A stretch of 64,000 nucleotides of DNA, taken from NCBI GenBank assembly GCA_025526935.1, contig JAHLKD010000017.1:496001-560000 (forward strand), in the 5' to 3' direction. The stretch comes from Cladochytrium replicatum (lineage: Eukaryota; Chytridiomycota; Chytridiomycetes; Cladochytriales; Cladochytriaceae). Positions 44,508 through 56,677 of this stretch are shown one piece after another. Position numbers and translations under genes: made by a program. How positions within the stretch are numbered: the first letter of the stretch is position 1; each line of letters begins with the position of its first letter. The notes beneath the pieces were generated by a model, which saw only the letters and a program-made list of their open reading frames with translations, ran no database searches and was not told where the DNA came from.

Positions 44508-45847
44508 ATGCACCACCATCCGGAGCATGTTATGTACCAACAAGGGCACGAGCTTTACGGTCAGCAGCAATATGTTCAGCACCACAATCATACGATTCAG
44601 CCAGAAGAATACCTCTATCAGCAGCATCAACCCACCGATATCTACCAGGACCACCAGCAATATCAACAAAATCACATCCCATACTCTCCACATGAGATCA
44701 TCAGAACCGCACCAGAAGATGTTCTTATGATGGACATCGACGATGACACACAGCTCGAAGCCATCACAAATGAAATCTCGGAATGGCGAACACATTTTGA
44801 TTATCAACTCCCTATGGCTGGCACAGAGGTAAGATGAGCGTACTCGCCTACATTTTGATTCATTTCTGACATTTGTTGCAGATGGAGTACATGATCAACA
44901 GCCAAAGCCAACTTGACTACGTCCACCCAACGGAGTGGACTTTCATCATCCCCGACACAAACTACTTTATCTCGCATCTCAATTTCCTCTCAAAACTCAT
45001 TCGTACACTTAACAATATCCCGAAGGTGATTCTGTTGGTGCCCACCGTTGTATTGAAAGAGCTGGACGGTCTCAAGGTATGATTCTCGAGTTATGTCGTT
45101 GCATGTGGGACGAGTGTCCCATTGGCTCATCCGTGATGTTTTATGCAGTCGCAGTCCTCGTTGGAATGGAAAGCACGAAATGCGATCAATTTGCTTTACG
45201 ACGCGTTCAGAGAGAATGTACCATGCGTTCGGGGGCAGAAGCTGGAGGAAGTGCTTCTAGAGGCTGATGAACGTAAGGTCAGTAAGTCAGTAATTTGTGG
45301 AACTCCCTGATGTGAGTGGATCGGATGCTGATCTACAGTGTACAGATGAACAATGACGACAAAATTCTCGGATGTTGTCGGTATGTGTAAGAAGTGTTCA
45401 GAAATATCTGGGCTTAATCAGTGGTCCTAGATACTTCCTACAAGGCACACCACGGCTATTGTTGCTCACAGATGACAAAAATCTCTCTGTCAAGGTTTGT
45501 AATAGATCCCAAAGAATCACCCGTCAGAATGATTCTGAGCACTCTCTTGTAATCAGGCAATGGTACATTCAATTCTCTCCGTCTCAAACTACAAACAATC
45601 TGTGCACCATTTCATGATGGATCTCGCCATTCACTTCCAGCTCCAGTTTCCCCCCGCTTACATTCAAATCATTCAATCGGAGATCGAAAATGCAGCCTAT
45701 AATCCTCCCGAAAGCAAAGGGCGACACGCCTGGGAGACGGATGGCGTCATCGTCGAAGCTAAGGACGATGGAGTATCTCTCAATCCGGTGTTGGATCCAC
45801 AAGCTGCACCGGTACCGCTTGACATATTGTTTCAGCAACTTCGCTGA
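44508..45847 (+). CDS. PIN-domain RNase, Swt1-like
   Basis: Six exons (44508-44828, 44882-45076, 45149-45277, about 45347-45381, about 45431-45495 and about 45558-45847) give about 345 residues. The first 100 are His/Gln/Tyr-rich and disordered (QQYVQHHNHTIQPEEYLYQ). The PIN fold follows: FIIPDTNYFISHLNFL (first catalytic Asp), VLLKEL-type VVLKELDGLK (acidic residue), NNDDKILGCC and LLLLTDDKNLSVKA (third acidic site). The C-terminus is helical (HHFMMDLAIHFQLQF). The order PDTN / ELDGLK / TDDKNL is that of Swt1 and related nuclear mRNA-surveillance endonucleases. Catalytic acids are present. Confidence 0.82.
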
Positions 45848-46015
45848 CCATATATTCGTCAGATAAGACCACCAATTTATGAACGTGAGAATCGAGATTC
45901 GCATCCAGTTCTCAGGAAGCCTAGAACACCAGTAAGCCCACCGGTTTCCTTTCGTTCCCAGATATTGATTGTAGGGCATAACTAGACTAGGGGGAGTCTT
46001 CCGGGAACGACCGTC

Positions 46016-46702
46016 ATGAACCAGAGCTCATATTCACATGATAACTGGGGTGGGAACGATTGCCCTGCTGCATCATTACTCCAATCTCCACGGGACTCCG
46101 CCATGGATGAGTTTGATCATGAGATGGTTGACGCGGTGGAATCTGATCTCGAGAGCCAGAAAGTTGCAGAGGCCAGGCGAAGGGTGGAGAAGGCAGCGGA
46201 GCAGCAGATAAGAAAGACAAAGAAAGGTTTGAGCATGACGAACGGATCATGATATCGCTGGGCTAAAATCCTATGCTTTTCAGACCCACTACTTCTTGCG
46301 GTGCACCCCCACGCACTTAAGCTGGCACAGCTGTTGAGGTCCTCAGACGATCCACCTAAAGATCTTGCTTTCCCACCAGTCAGCGGGGGATCACGACGCG
46401 GCGACGAGGAACTAGTCACGGTAAAGCGGCGGATGCTCGCGACGTTTGCAACAATGCAAAAGATGGCGAGCGAAGGCAGAGGGATCCTTACAAAGGGGGA
46501 GGCTACGTTGTGGTGGGAAGACGCGGAGAAGTTTCTGATGATTTGGGCCAAATCGGAAGGGTTTCGGGTTGAAAAGCGCGACAAGAAGAGGGTGGTATTT
46601 GGAGGTACGAGCGATGAAGGGAGAAAAGAGCTGTGCGTCCGACTTGAAGAAGCATTTGAAGTTTGCCGGCTCGGTGTTGAGACGTTTGCATCTGCGATAT
46701 GA
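46016..46702 (+). CDS. Hypothetical helical protein, two exons
   Basis: Exon 1 from ATG 46016 ends at about 46225 (RKTKK G|GTTTGAG) and exon 2 starts at about 46285 (AC CCA CTA CTT), giving about 209 residues. It begins with an acidic/Ser N-terminus, then a charged helix (DAVESDLESQKVAEARRRVE), a helical block (HALKLAQLLRSSDDPP, KRRMLATFATMQKMASEG) and a C-terminal alpha/beta part (WWEDAEKFLMIWAKSEGFR, DKKRVVFGG, RLEEAFEVCRLGVE). Family not recognised. It is convergent with the HDAC gene. Confidence 0.7.
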
Positions 46703-47286
46703 CGAGTAGTGCATACAGAAACAGACAACTTTTTTCGTCGTACAAAGATATCAAACCATGTATAGTTTTTTATTGCCAACAATGACACCTAAAGCACATC
46801 TCTTTGGTTGAAGAAAACTTAGTCAAAGTTAGACAATTCATGATTTGAAATTCCAAGCCTCTAAAAAACAGTTTACGAAAAGTTCGGGACATCAAGCTCA
46901 CCTTCAAAAGGCGTTTTTTGCACTCGCCTCTTCAGCATAATCTGGTTTTAAGAGATTGGTGCGTTCATGATACGCAAATTTCATAGTTCACTGAAGTGGG
47001 AGAATCTGCAGAGTTCATGCAGTTCAGAGAATTTTTCAACCTGGGTGGTGCAGATGGTTTGTATTGATGACGGTGTCGATGCAATTTCACAGCTTTTGAC
47101 TCTCACCTATAAAAAAGAACTCGCAGCTGAACGTTACGGGGATCACCTAAAGATAGCAACACCGTAGAACACATCGGCGATTCAAAACCTATTGACACAA
47201 ATTATCAATATTTGCATGTAATACTTTAGTAATATTTTAACTTACTCTACACTAGTACGCATTGCTCTTCTTGATTTTGCTGTACT
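46703..47286. other. Intergenic stretch
   Basis: No gene was recognised; a short frame at 46967-47167 has no support. Confidence 0.4.
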
Positions 47287-47505
47287 CTAAGATTCCCAAT
47301 AGTTACCTCTCGCATCTAACGTCCATTCCTTTTCTCCAGTGGATTTCTCACGCTTCGAAATCATTCGGATGAACGTTCCGGACTTGACGAAACCTGTCTG
47401 ATGATACGGGGCTCCAGGCGGTGCTGATGCATATGCATGGCATGCATGGCGGCGTGAAGCTATTCTTCTCGGCTTGGTCATTATAGAATATAGAGGAATC
47501 TTCAT
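47287..47505 (-). CDS. Small hypothetical protein (72 codons)
   Basis: A single open frame from ATG 47505: MKIPLYSIMTKPRRIASRRH, then GAPYHQTGFVKSGTFIRMIS and EWTLDARGNYWES. The middle (YHQTGFVKSGTFIRMISKRE) has the look of a conserved short protein, but I cannot name the family. It lies just downstream of the HDAC gene on the same strand, within 50 bp of its stop, and may instead be 3' UTR. Confidence 0.35.
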   Translation of the reverse strand: MKIPLYSIMTKPRRIASRRHACHAYASAPPGAPYHQTGFVKSGTFIRMISKREKSTGEKEWTLDARGNYWES

Positions 47506-47554
47506 GTTAACTTAACTTTAGAATCAAAAACAGCTAAGGAACAAGATAGACTGC

Positions 47555-49893
47555 TCACATCCCTTCACGCATGTCCAATTCCTGCGAATCCAACACAGGA
47601 TCCAGGCTATCCCCACCGTCCTCACTCCCAGCCCTCAACGAAGGCGGCGAATCCACACCTTCCTCGCCCATCTCTACGTCTTCGCTTGCTCCAACCTCTG
47701 TCTTCAGCCCACTCCCATTCTTCCCACGGATCCGGGCGCCTACAAGGGTCCTCTGAAGCTCTTTACTAGATACCCGAGTGAGATGCGGACGCCGTGTCGT
47801 GCTTGACGTCGCTGCAGTCGTGATCTCGGTCCGTTTCGTTTCTGCGGTCTTGTAACTACGTCGATGTCTTCGTGTACGATTGTCTTCCTCCTCATCCTCA
47901 GAGTCAGAGTAAGCGTTATCCGGGACCCTATACGCATTCGACGTGCGCTCTGTAGACAACAGATTAGCACACCTGATACATTTGGAACAAGTTGGTCATA
48001 CCTGATATTCGGACATCGGGATCTTCTTCCTGCTCGTCATCGGACGACGGAAGGTCTGCAAAAGTGGGCTGCATCTGTACACTCGGCGCATGCACGATGT
48101 GCCTTAAACTTTCCAAAACCAGTCGTCTGCAAAACAGTGAGAAGCATGGTCGAAAGAAGAAAAGATTCAATATACTTTGTTTCTCGAATGCTTTTCGGTG
48201 TGTTTGCGTTCTGCATGTTGCTGGGAGCAACATTCAATTTGAACTCAGGTCCAAAGTATTCAATATAATCTGTGAGAAGTTTATGAACTTCGTCTGGGGG
48301 AATATTCGAAAGATAGCTCACCGGAAAATGGAAGATCTACGACGAGAGAAGAATCAAATAAGCACTTATGCTAGTGATCCGAGCGCAAAGCGTACCTTCT
48401 GGTAATTCGATTCCAGCAGCAATTCCAGTTTCGTAGCACCAAGTTTTGGACACGTTCTAAATCGAACCATGATGAGCTTTATCACCTGAGATTGTCAAAC
48501 GAACTTGGAGTGAATCTCACCCGAATAGTATAACCTCCCCCGCCCAACATTAATATAGGAACGTTCCACTTCTTCAAGTACTCAAGCGCAAAGGCATGAC
48601 CACGCATCGAAAGGTTAAAACATCCAAGTCGGTCTCCGCTCAACGAATCTGCACCGCACTGAAGCACCACCGCGCCAGGTCTAAAGCGCTCCATGACCGC
48701 ACCAAGGACCTGATGAAGCAAAGTTAACACTGAATCGAAGTTAGCAAATATGCATACTGATTTCACGAGGTCTACGAAGCATTCGTCGTCGACTCCGTCC
48801 ATAAGTGGAACATTAACTGAATAATGGCGTCCTACAGAGAATTCATAAGCTTTTTGATCAAATGCCTCATTGATCAAACCGATACAACCTTTTCCCGCCC
48901 CGATATCCTAACCAAACAAATCCAAGAATTAGAAACAGCAAAATAAAAGCACTTAGAATTGACGCACCTCAACGTATCCCGTTCCCGGGAAGAAATCTCC
49001 ATGCTTGTGGAACGAGCATGTCATAACCCGATCCGTTGTATAGAACGCCTCCTCGACTCCATCCCCATGATGCACATCAATATCCACATACAAAACCCTC
49101 TGATGCACTCTCAATAGCTCCAAGATACCCAAAACGATATCGTTGACATAACAGAACCCTGATGCTCCAGACTTTTTGGCATGGTGGAGCCCTCCGCCCC
49201 ACCAGACCGCGATGTCCGATTCACCGCGGTTGAGTTTCCCCGCGCCGTGTACGGATCCTCCGGCGGAGATAGAGCAGAGTTCGTAGAGGCCGTCGAACAC
49301 GGGGCAATCAGTGGTTTCCGTCATGTTGACTTTGATATGGTGAGAAACAAAGGATCAATACTTTCACATATGAGACTCACATCTTCTCCCATGCTTGGCT
49401 ATCATGTAGCTGTCGTATGGAGTTACACGTTTGAGAAAGTCAATGTAATCATCGCTAAGCCGACATTGAATCACAAGCAGTCAGTAATCACACAGCATTT
49501 GGAGAAGTTTTAAACGTTTTCAAACCTATGGAACCGAGTCAAATCATTGAACGATGCCTTTTGCGGGGTCTAACAATCCAAACGAACTAAGAACAACAAA
49601 GGAAAATCAATCTCGACTCATTTCTACTCACACAGACTTCGAGCTTGTTGTGCAGCTTGTAAGATGTGATCAGGTTATGCGTGAGCTTGATTCGAGCGGG
49701 CTTCATCTCGTGGCCTTGGGCATAGTGGAAATGGCCGATGCTGGTTTTGATTGTATGATCCAAGGTGAGATTTGATGCGATGGCAGAGACAGACGCACGG
49801 ATACACATACTCGCTGTGGTAAAAGTACGAAACTTTAGTCTTTCGCGTCCTAGCCGCACTCCCCGACGCTCCCTCAGAGTACGACTGTTCCAT
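47555..49893 (-). CDS. Class I histone deacetylase (Rpd3/HDAC1 type)
   Basis: Zinc-dependent lysine deacetylase, the catalytic subunit of Rpd3/Sin3-type repressor complexes. Start ATG 49893 ([12 protein letters not shown]). Spliced exons read [71 protein letters not shown] (His-His charge relay), [20 protein letters not shown] (zinc Asp and His), [16 protein letters not shown] (zinc Asp) and [10 protein letters not shown] (active-site Tyr). The C-terminal tail (about 47959-47557) is acidic/basic and Ser-rich ([20 protein letters not shown]), as in HDAC1/2. About eight short introns. The only notable change in the core is Gly for the usual Glu in KKSGASGFC. Nuclear, expected constitutive. Confidence 0.92.
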
Positions 49894-50013
49894 CGCACCG
49901 TCGCTGTGATGATGTGATGGGTTCCGGATCCGGCCAGCCACACTTTTGGGAGTTAAAAAATAAGGAGCACAAATAGATGCAACTGTTTTGAATTAATGTA
50001 ATTATAACAACTA

Positions 50014-51554
50014 TCAGCGCCGCGATCCAGCTTTCTTCGCCCCGCCTTTCTTCGCCGCAGCCGCTTTTGCTGCAAATGAAATCGGTTAGCTCCAATCTGA
50101 TCTTCTACCACTGCGGCCCACCTTTCGGTCCCGCGACCTGAAGCTGCTGAGCATAATTCACCAAGCTCGCAATCATCTTGTTGTGCATCTCAGCGTCCAT
50201 GACAAGCTGCTCCTTCGCGTCAAGCCAGTAGTTTGCATGCTCCTGCATGCGCGAGGTGTAGCTCCCAAGCTCGCGAATGAGGGTCTGAAGCTCATCCGCG
50301 GACTTCTGTCTAAGCTCATCTGTGAAATTCAGGACATTCAGTAGAAAGTTGATTTCTGTATTTAAGTTTCAGGTACCCTCGGTGATCTCGCAGAGGGCTC
50401 TGGCAGTTTGCATTTCAACATCCCTCGGGTCCTCCTTTGACGAAGCGGTTACATTGATCCCGATTCCACCGTTCGCGGCCGTAGTTGTTGCTTGCACCGC
50501 TGTATTCGCATGTTGGGTTTTGCTGGTCGAGGTTTCAGTCACACCAGCGGTAGGCTACATCGCAGAAATTCAGAAAACAAAAGTAGCGGAAATTAGGTTC
50601 GACTAACCTCATCGAGAACAGGTACGTCAAGCGCTTCGAGGAACAGTTTGCGGATGACCGATTTTTTCCATCTGAACTTTGCAATCGTCGTCTGATCCGT
50701 CGAAAAATCTGTTTCGGATGCAAGATGGTTCCAAAGTTCATACCTATAGGTCCATCTAAAATTAAAGTCCCAAACAATGATTCTGCAGTTTTCACGACCC
50801 AACTTACCATCCCTGTCCTTTGAAGCACGGATTCGGCAAGATCAGTTTCCCGCTCTTCCCAGGAATTGCACCGGCTCCATGTGCATGGACGATCTCCTCT
50901 GACTCCTCGACAAGTAGCTCCTCGCACGGCACCATGGCCAACTGCTCGAGCTCCAAGGTCGACCGGTCATCCACTATCGGGAAAGCATCAGCAATCAGCG
51001 TGTCGAGCGTCGAGCGCAGGGTCGTTTGCTCCACCGGTGTATCAGAAGTCAATAATCTCTGCATGGATTTCCAAAACATGCAACATTAACAATCCGATTG
51101 TAACACACAAACGATTCTGGGCTCATACCAATGTTTCTCCAAGCATCTTATCCTCCTCGCTCTCAACAGGGTGCTCCGAAATCATGATAGGCGCATGCTC
51201 AGGTTCAGCGACCGCACCACCGCTCCCAACACCATCATCAAAATCTCCAAACTCATCGTCGTCATCAAAGTCTGCATTCGTCTTTGTAACGTTCTCGGAT
51301 ACCGGGGCTTCACCAAAATCGCCAAAATCGTCATCGTCGCCGTCGTGCACTGCTGTGGGTACGGGTTCATGCGCGGGTTCTGGCCATAGCTGCTGTGGTG
51401 GATGTGCGAATTCGGGATTTGGCGGGGAAGAGTCGAGCGCTAGAGGTTCTGCTTTGGCATAGAGGGATTTTTCTTGTGGGATTGCTGGTGGAGACTGGTC
51501 TGCCTGGTCGACAGTATCCGACTCTGAGGTTTTGGGTTCGATCTCAGCGTCCAT
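50014..51554 (-). CDS. Clathrin-adaptor accessory protein (aftiphilin / Laa2-like)
   Basis: Starts at ATG 51554 (MDAEIEPKTSESDTVDQ). The acidic N-terminus has repeated DFGDF/EFGDF motifs (DDDDFGDFGE, DDEFGDFDDG), the type that binds gamma-ear domains of AP-1 and GGA adaptors. A helical middle follows (ESEEDKMLGETL, QTTLRSTLDTLIADAFP, LAMVPCEELLVEE). Then comes a conserved block (YELWNHLASETDFSTDQTTI, AKFRWKKSVIRKLFLEALD), a Thr/Ala-rich linker and a C-terminal coiled coil (TDELRQKSADELQTLIREL, YTSRMQEHANYWLDAKEQL) ending in a Lys/Ala/Gly tail (AKKGGAKKAGSRR). Four or five introns. The layout matches fungal Laa2-like proteins that act with AP-1 at the trans-Golgi/endosome; family naming is inference. 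Confidence 0.7.
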
Positions 51555-52263
51555 TATTGGATTGGGTGGTTGCTTGGACGCGTGACATATTTGGGGGAAA
51601 ATATAAATCATAGTTATCATATAATGTTATCATCCGTAACAATAACAGCAATCTTTCAGACTATTGCAGCATTTACTGAGAACGCTGTTTTCGTCGAATG
51701 ATGTTAATACGTTGAATTTAACAAGATTGTGTTGACCACAGATTTTTCGGAACAAAAAATACGTTGTCTCGTTGAAGCATTATTTAGTAATCACAGTGTT
51801 ATTTACTTATTGGGAACAGTAGTTTAGTAATCAAGCCATACTGCTATATAAGAGTATGTAAAGCCGATTGAATGCCGTGTATGAGTCTCAGGATCTACTT
51901 TACTCAATCACGTTTGAACGGAGTACACTCCACTTTTTCACCGCCATATTCCGCATTCACACCTCACACCGCTGTCTTATCTCCAGTTGGATTTCATTTT
52001 CGTATCTTTCGTGGGTCACCAAACTCATGGTTTTAAGAACGGGGACACAGGTTGGAAAGCGGAAGCGATCAAATCAGGCAGGCGAATGGAGGTCGATTCA
52101 TCAACATACAAACTCCAAAATTCATCGCTCCAGCATAACGTTATAACGTTCTAACACATCGACATCATTCATTACTATCAATGTCTTCCATCATATCCCG
52201 TTGAAATCGGTCTCTTCCTTCCTTTCAGGATCCTTCCCAATTCTCCACCAGCCCAAAAAGGAA
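51555..52263. other. Intergenic stretch
   Basis: Divergent upstream regions of the adaptor-accessory gene and the aminopeptidase locus. No gene was seen. Confidence 0.4.
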
Positions 52264-53217
52264 ATGCGCAACCTCTTCACCTACCTCATCGCCGCCACCG
52301 CGGCCCTCTCCTCCCTCGCCGCCGCGGTTGTCCTCCCAACTCCCATCGCACAGTCCGTCGCCTCCCCGAGCGAGTACATCGCCAACGTCGGGAACGGCCT
52401 GCGTCTGATCCAGACCAGCGAGACCGAGCTCAAGTGGATGACGGATGAGCGGATCCTGACCGAGCTGATCGAGAAGAAGCTCAAGTTCATGGACATGACG
52501 TTCTCGACGATCAAGGACAAGTTCGCGTCGTCGGACGGCGCGAGGGTCGGAGACAGCACGCTTGCGGCTGCAGCGATCGGGAGCTGACCCACGAAGCAGC
52601 CCATCGTCAAACACCTGCTCTCGAGGTGCGCTGAAGAGTGGTTAGAGTATGAGTACAAGTGCAGCCACGCTTGCTCTGGTGAGTTTCTCATTACCCAGAA
52701 TGGACTCTGTTTCCTTACAGCGGACATATATTACTTTTTTGCAGACCACGCTAACTGGTACGTGCTGGCTACCCAGCAGCGTACCCTGGCGAGACCATCG
52801 ACGACGGGTGAGCCTCCTAGACAAAGTTCTTTCCACAACATGATAAGATTGTTGCAAGTGCGTACGTCAACTTTCCGCGCAAGGAGTACAAGTGCAGCTA
52901 CGCTTGCTCCGGTGAGTTTCTCGTTACCCAGAATGGACTCTGTTTCCTTACAGCGGACATATATTACTTTTTTGCAGACCACGCTAACTGGTACATGCCG
53001 GCTACCCAGCAGTGTACCCTGGCGAGACCATCGACGACGGGTGAGCCTCCTAGACAAAGTTCTTTCCAACATGATAAACTAACTTTGTTTTCACAATTTT
53101 AGCAACCCCTACATCCACACAGCATCGGACTCACTCAGCCGTGTGAATTACACGTACATGGCTGAGCACTCAGAGTTGTCCTCGTCGAGCTGTCAAACGC
53201 AGAGCATCTCGTTTTGA
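52264..53217 (+). pseudogene. M28-type secreted aminopeptidase, core deleted and an exon pair duplicated
   Basis: Exon 1 (52264-52587) encodes a signal peptide (MRNLFTYLIAATAALSSLAA) and the propeptide start of fungal leucine aminopeptidases (GLRLIQTSETELKWM, LIEKKLKFMDMT). The metal-binding catalytic core (HxD, DE, E...D ligands) is absent. Instead, two copies of a late region follow: EYKCSHACS | DHANWYVLATQQ (52651-52790) and YKCSYACS | DHANWYMPATQQ (52884-53040). The final exon is NPYIHTASDSLSRVNYTYMA, with the last zinc-ligand His. In intact genes CSYACSDHASW..NP.IHT is the end of the enzyme. Exon 1 runs into a stop at 52587. So the locus kept both ends, lost the middle and doubled a 233-bp unit. 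Confidence 0.75.
52651..53075 (+). repeat. 233-bp direct duplication within the aminopeptidase locus
   Basis: The unit starting GAGTACAAGTGCAGC begins at 52651 and again at 52884. Copies (about 190 bp alike) contain an exon end, an intron of the same sequence and the next exon, differing at only a few bases, so the duplication is recent. Confidence 0.9.
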
Positions 53218-53652
53218 CTTCCCCACACTCACGTTGAAAAGTTGTATGCAAGCCCATTATCATTCAACCCACAACACAACACGGACGCAATTTCTGTGAG
53301 CAACAACCGACATAACCACCAGCTGGGCATACCATGTAATCATCATCGCACCCATTTTTGCCGTGCAAATAAATACATCAATCACGCCCAATCCAGACCA
53401 TGCATTAACAACCAGCCCATGTTCCACACTTCCAATGTTTCACCCATATTTTCCGGTTGTTGTTTTGCTGCTGGTGGTGGCGAAGTGCCACCAAATTCGA
53501 ATCCCAAATTTCCATCACCTCAAGAAACCTCAACAATTTTTATAATTCTGAACTGTCGCTCTGTCCGTCTGTCGGTCTGGTCTGTGTCCAATTCTAGTTA
53601 TTTTTATCTGCTTTCTGCCTATCTTCCGATTCTCTGATTGATTCTGCTCCGG
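53218..53652. other. Intergenic stretch
   Basis: Flank between the aminopeptidase locus and the next gene. Nothing coding was recognised. Confidence 0.4.
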
Positions 53653-54819
53653 ATGGCCGTAACTGCCGCTATGGCGTACCCCCTCCAAACAATCCACCAC
53701 CACCCGTCCCTCGCAAATCCATCTTCCTCAGCGGCATCCCCGGCCCGCCGCCCGTCTTCAACAAACCGCTCTCCACACGCACAGGACCGCGACATCGTCG
53801 AACTTAGTCTCTCCCTCGTCGCCATCCTCTCCGAAGTCGTCCGACTCGGTATCTTAACACCATGGGACGTCTCCGATATGCTCGAGCAGTCCGATGCGCT
53901 TATCCACTCGAACGTTGCAGACAGACAATTCAATGTCGACGTGCTTTCGATCGGAATCGCGTTTTCGAAAAAGACGTTGACTGCTTACAGAATTGAGTGC
54001 GGCGGTGGGAAGGGTGAAGATGTGGTGGAGGATGTGGGTGAAGATGAGGACGACGAGAATGCGGTGCCCCCACCTGAAATCGAACTTGGACAGATGACGT
54101 TGGAAGCTGCCAGGGACGCAACGGATTTCTTTAGGGTGGCACTCAACTTGCACTCTGCAAACCCACGACGCGCTCGCAAACTTATCTCCATGCTCAAAGG
54201 AGGTACGTAATTCATATCGGTTAGCTTGCATTTGTAACGTATTATTATTTTTCAAGGCTGGTGGAAGAAAGGTCTCTCAATAGATGAGCTCGCACAATCC
54301 CTCTCGAACCCCGCACCAAAACCTACCGCCCTCGTCGTCCCCCCAACCTCAACCAACACCCCAAACTCCACCTCCACAACCCCTCTCTCCTCCACAGAAT
54401 CCAGTTCCACTTGGTGGAACCCCTGGAAACGAAAACCCGCAACTCCAACCTCCCCATCCCGCCCACCAACAACAACCACAGCACCCATCTTCGTCCCTGG
54501 ATCCACAACATACTCCTCCTCCGCCCCGCCAACGATGGGCCGCTCAGCCTCGCACAACACAACCAATCAAAAAGCCTCGAACCTGCCCAGCCGTGCTTCG
54601 TGGGCAGCCCCGGACGGGATCACGGGTCCTCCGCCGATGGCGACTGCGATGATGATGAGCGGGGCGACGGGTGCAGCGAAGTTGACGAAACCCGATTTCT
54701 TGCTGACGAATCATGGGACGCATCGACCGAGGCTGAGTATCGGTGGGGCGGAGCTGAGTCCGTCGAGATCGAACACGGGATCGAAGCCCTCATTCCCGCC
54801 GCCGGTCGTCGAAGGGTGA
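53653..54819 (+). CDS. Hypothetical Ser/Pro-rich protein, two exons
   Basis: Start ATG 53653 (MAVTAAMAYPLQTIHHHP). Exon 1 ends at about 54203 and exon 2 starts at about 54257, joined at LKGG|WWKKGLSIDELAQ, giving about 370 residues. The N-terminal half is helical (DRDIVELSLSLVAILSEVV, LGILTPWDVSDMLEQSDAL) with an acidic loop (GEDVVEDVGEDEDDEN) and a second helical piece (LEAARDATDFFRVALNLHSA, RRARKLISMLKGG). The C-terminal half is a low-complexity Ser/Thr/Pro tail with a basic PRLSIGG patch. I do not recognise a domain. Confidence 0.7.
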
Positions 54820-55940
54820 ATCAATTTACCACTCGGCAAAGAGGGCATGAGCGTGCTTTTTTGCTTTTGGGATGTGACATACTTTTGCTTGCGTAAAGTT
54901 CAGGGTACACAAATTTTGGTTGATTTTGGGTGACTCCCTTGCCAGCTTTGGGACTTTTGTTGCATTTGGCGCTTTGTTTTTCGTTCATCAGTCTTCAGCG
55001 TTTTCTGGACCTCGACTTTGCACCCTCCCACGCACACGCCTATCCATACAACCCATCCTCCATACAACACATCCGCCCACATTTGTCAGTTTATCCAATA
55101 AAGGAATCTTTGTTTTTTCACTTCCCATTCATCATGTCATTTTCGATGTGGTTTCTCGTCCTATCATTTCGATCAGGCATCTCTTCCGTTTTTTTCCATT
55201 TTTATTATTTTAACTTTTCTTAAGCTTTTCTGCATGACTATAGACTTAGTACATAGACGACTTTTGTTTTTTCTTTTCTCTAATTGAATTTTTCTGCCAG
55301 TTGTTTTCAAACTTCTTGGATCAATGATTTTCTGGCATGATTACAACCGCATGTGGAGAAAGGCGAATGCCTGCTAGAATGCTAGAAGATGTGTTGATAG
55401 AAAGACGACGATGGTGTGGAATAACTCAGAGATGACAACGGGGAATGCAATGGTGGAATATCCGGCGGCGGGGCAGACAACTATGCAATCAGTAGATATG
55501 CATACATATGTACAACCCTAACGAGTGTGTCATTTTTTTATGACTCGTAACCGCAACACCATGCAAGGAACTGTCACATCATCCCGAAGGTTTCCGTTGC
55601 AATATTTGAATCGGCGACAATGATTCATTTCCGATGAGCCGATTCGACCCCAGCGATGTCGAGTGCAGAATCTAACCTAGTTCCAGATCCTTGTGCCTGA
55701 TCGATTTGAATGAAAAAGTGCGGATAATAATTTTGGAGCATCGTTGTTTTTGCTGGAATCCGAAAATGGCAGTCTCGGAATAACCCAAACCAAACCTCCG
55801 GGTTTTGTCATTTCAACACGAAGATCCGTGCACCTCAACGGGTCATTTGTTTCTCCCCAGAAAACATTAAATCCCATCCATCACCCCCGTGCACTTGAAT
55901 ATCCCCCACATACCAGGCGAAACAAAATTCAAACATAGTA
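54820..55940. other. Long intergenic stretch
   Basis: Over 1 kb with T-rich tracts at about 55090-55310 but no exon that I can support. Confidence 0.4.
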
Positions 55941-56677
55941 ATGATCTCGGTTCCCATGATCCACATCGTCGCCGTCCGGGACTTCGAACCTTCCACCGAC
56001 GTCCCCTCTTACACCCTCGACCCCGCAAACCCCATCTGCGGCCCCGAAGCCGTCCCCATCAAAAAGGGCCAATCCCTCTACGCTATCGGCCTCGATCCCA
56101 CCCACGCCCTTTTTTTCGCAACGAACTGTAAACAGATGCCATTCTGCTCGACCGCGACCACGGGGTACATCCCCGTCGACGTGTTCCACCCCGTCGAGTT
56201 CCATCCTATCGGGTACAGCACAGTAGCAATGAAAAAGCGAGGAGGGGCGGCGGAGGTTCCGAGGCTCGTCGTGTCGATGCAGGATGATTCGGGGGACACG
56301 ACGCCTTTTGACTCGGCGCTTTCGACGGCGTCCAGTGCACATTTGGAGTCGCCTATGGATGAAGATGGAGTGGAAGTGTCAAAAGTTTTGTGTCAGTGGG
56401 ACAGGAAACTACAGGTTCAAAAGTTGGTGCCTTGGGACCACGCTACAGCGCTCCGTCTCTCGCAACCGCATTCAACCCACCTGTGAAGATCTTTGGTCAC
56501 ATTCGATTACATATTATAGTCCCCAAATCGGGCGAACCGATCAAGGGCTGGATTACAACCACATACAATGGACTCGAGTCAGTACGTCTGCCTGCACGAC
56601 CTCTTTTCCGGGTCGAAAACACGCATTACTGCTTGGTTGTCGGCTATGACCCACATTTTCTTGATATGGGTTCTTGA
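55941..56677 (+). CDS. SH3-like domain protein, two exons
   Basis: Start ATG 55941 (MISVPMIHIVAVRDFEPSTD). The N-terminal 100 residues look like a variant SH3 fold: HIVAVRDFEP, EAVPIKKGQSLYAIGLD, ALFFATN and TTGYIPVDVFHPVEF (the YIP..V end strand). A short linker follows, then an intron of about 62 bp (GT in TCCA|GTGCACA near 56335, AG at TGTGTCAG near 56397). It restores the frame to MGQETTGSKVGALGPRYS, FGHIRLHIIVPKSGEPIKG and ARPLFRVENTHYCLVVGYD. About 225 residues. The partner is unknown; SH3 is based on strand pattern, so moderate. Confidence 0.65.

Noticed and set aside
54252-54566. Gly/Val-rich minus-strand frame inside the gene at 53653
   Set aside because: It mirrors the Ser/Thr/Pro tail of the plus-strand gene, which has a clean splice junction.
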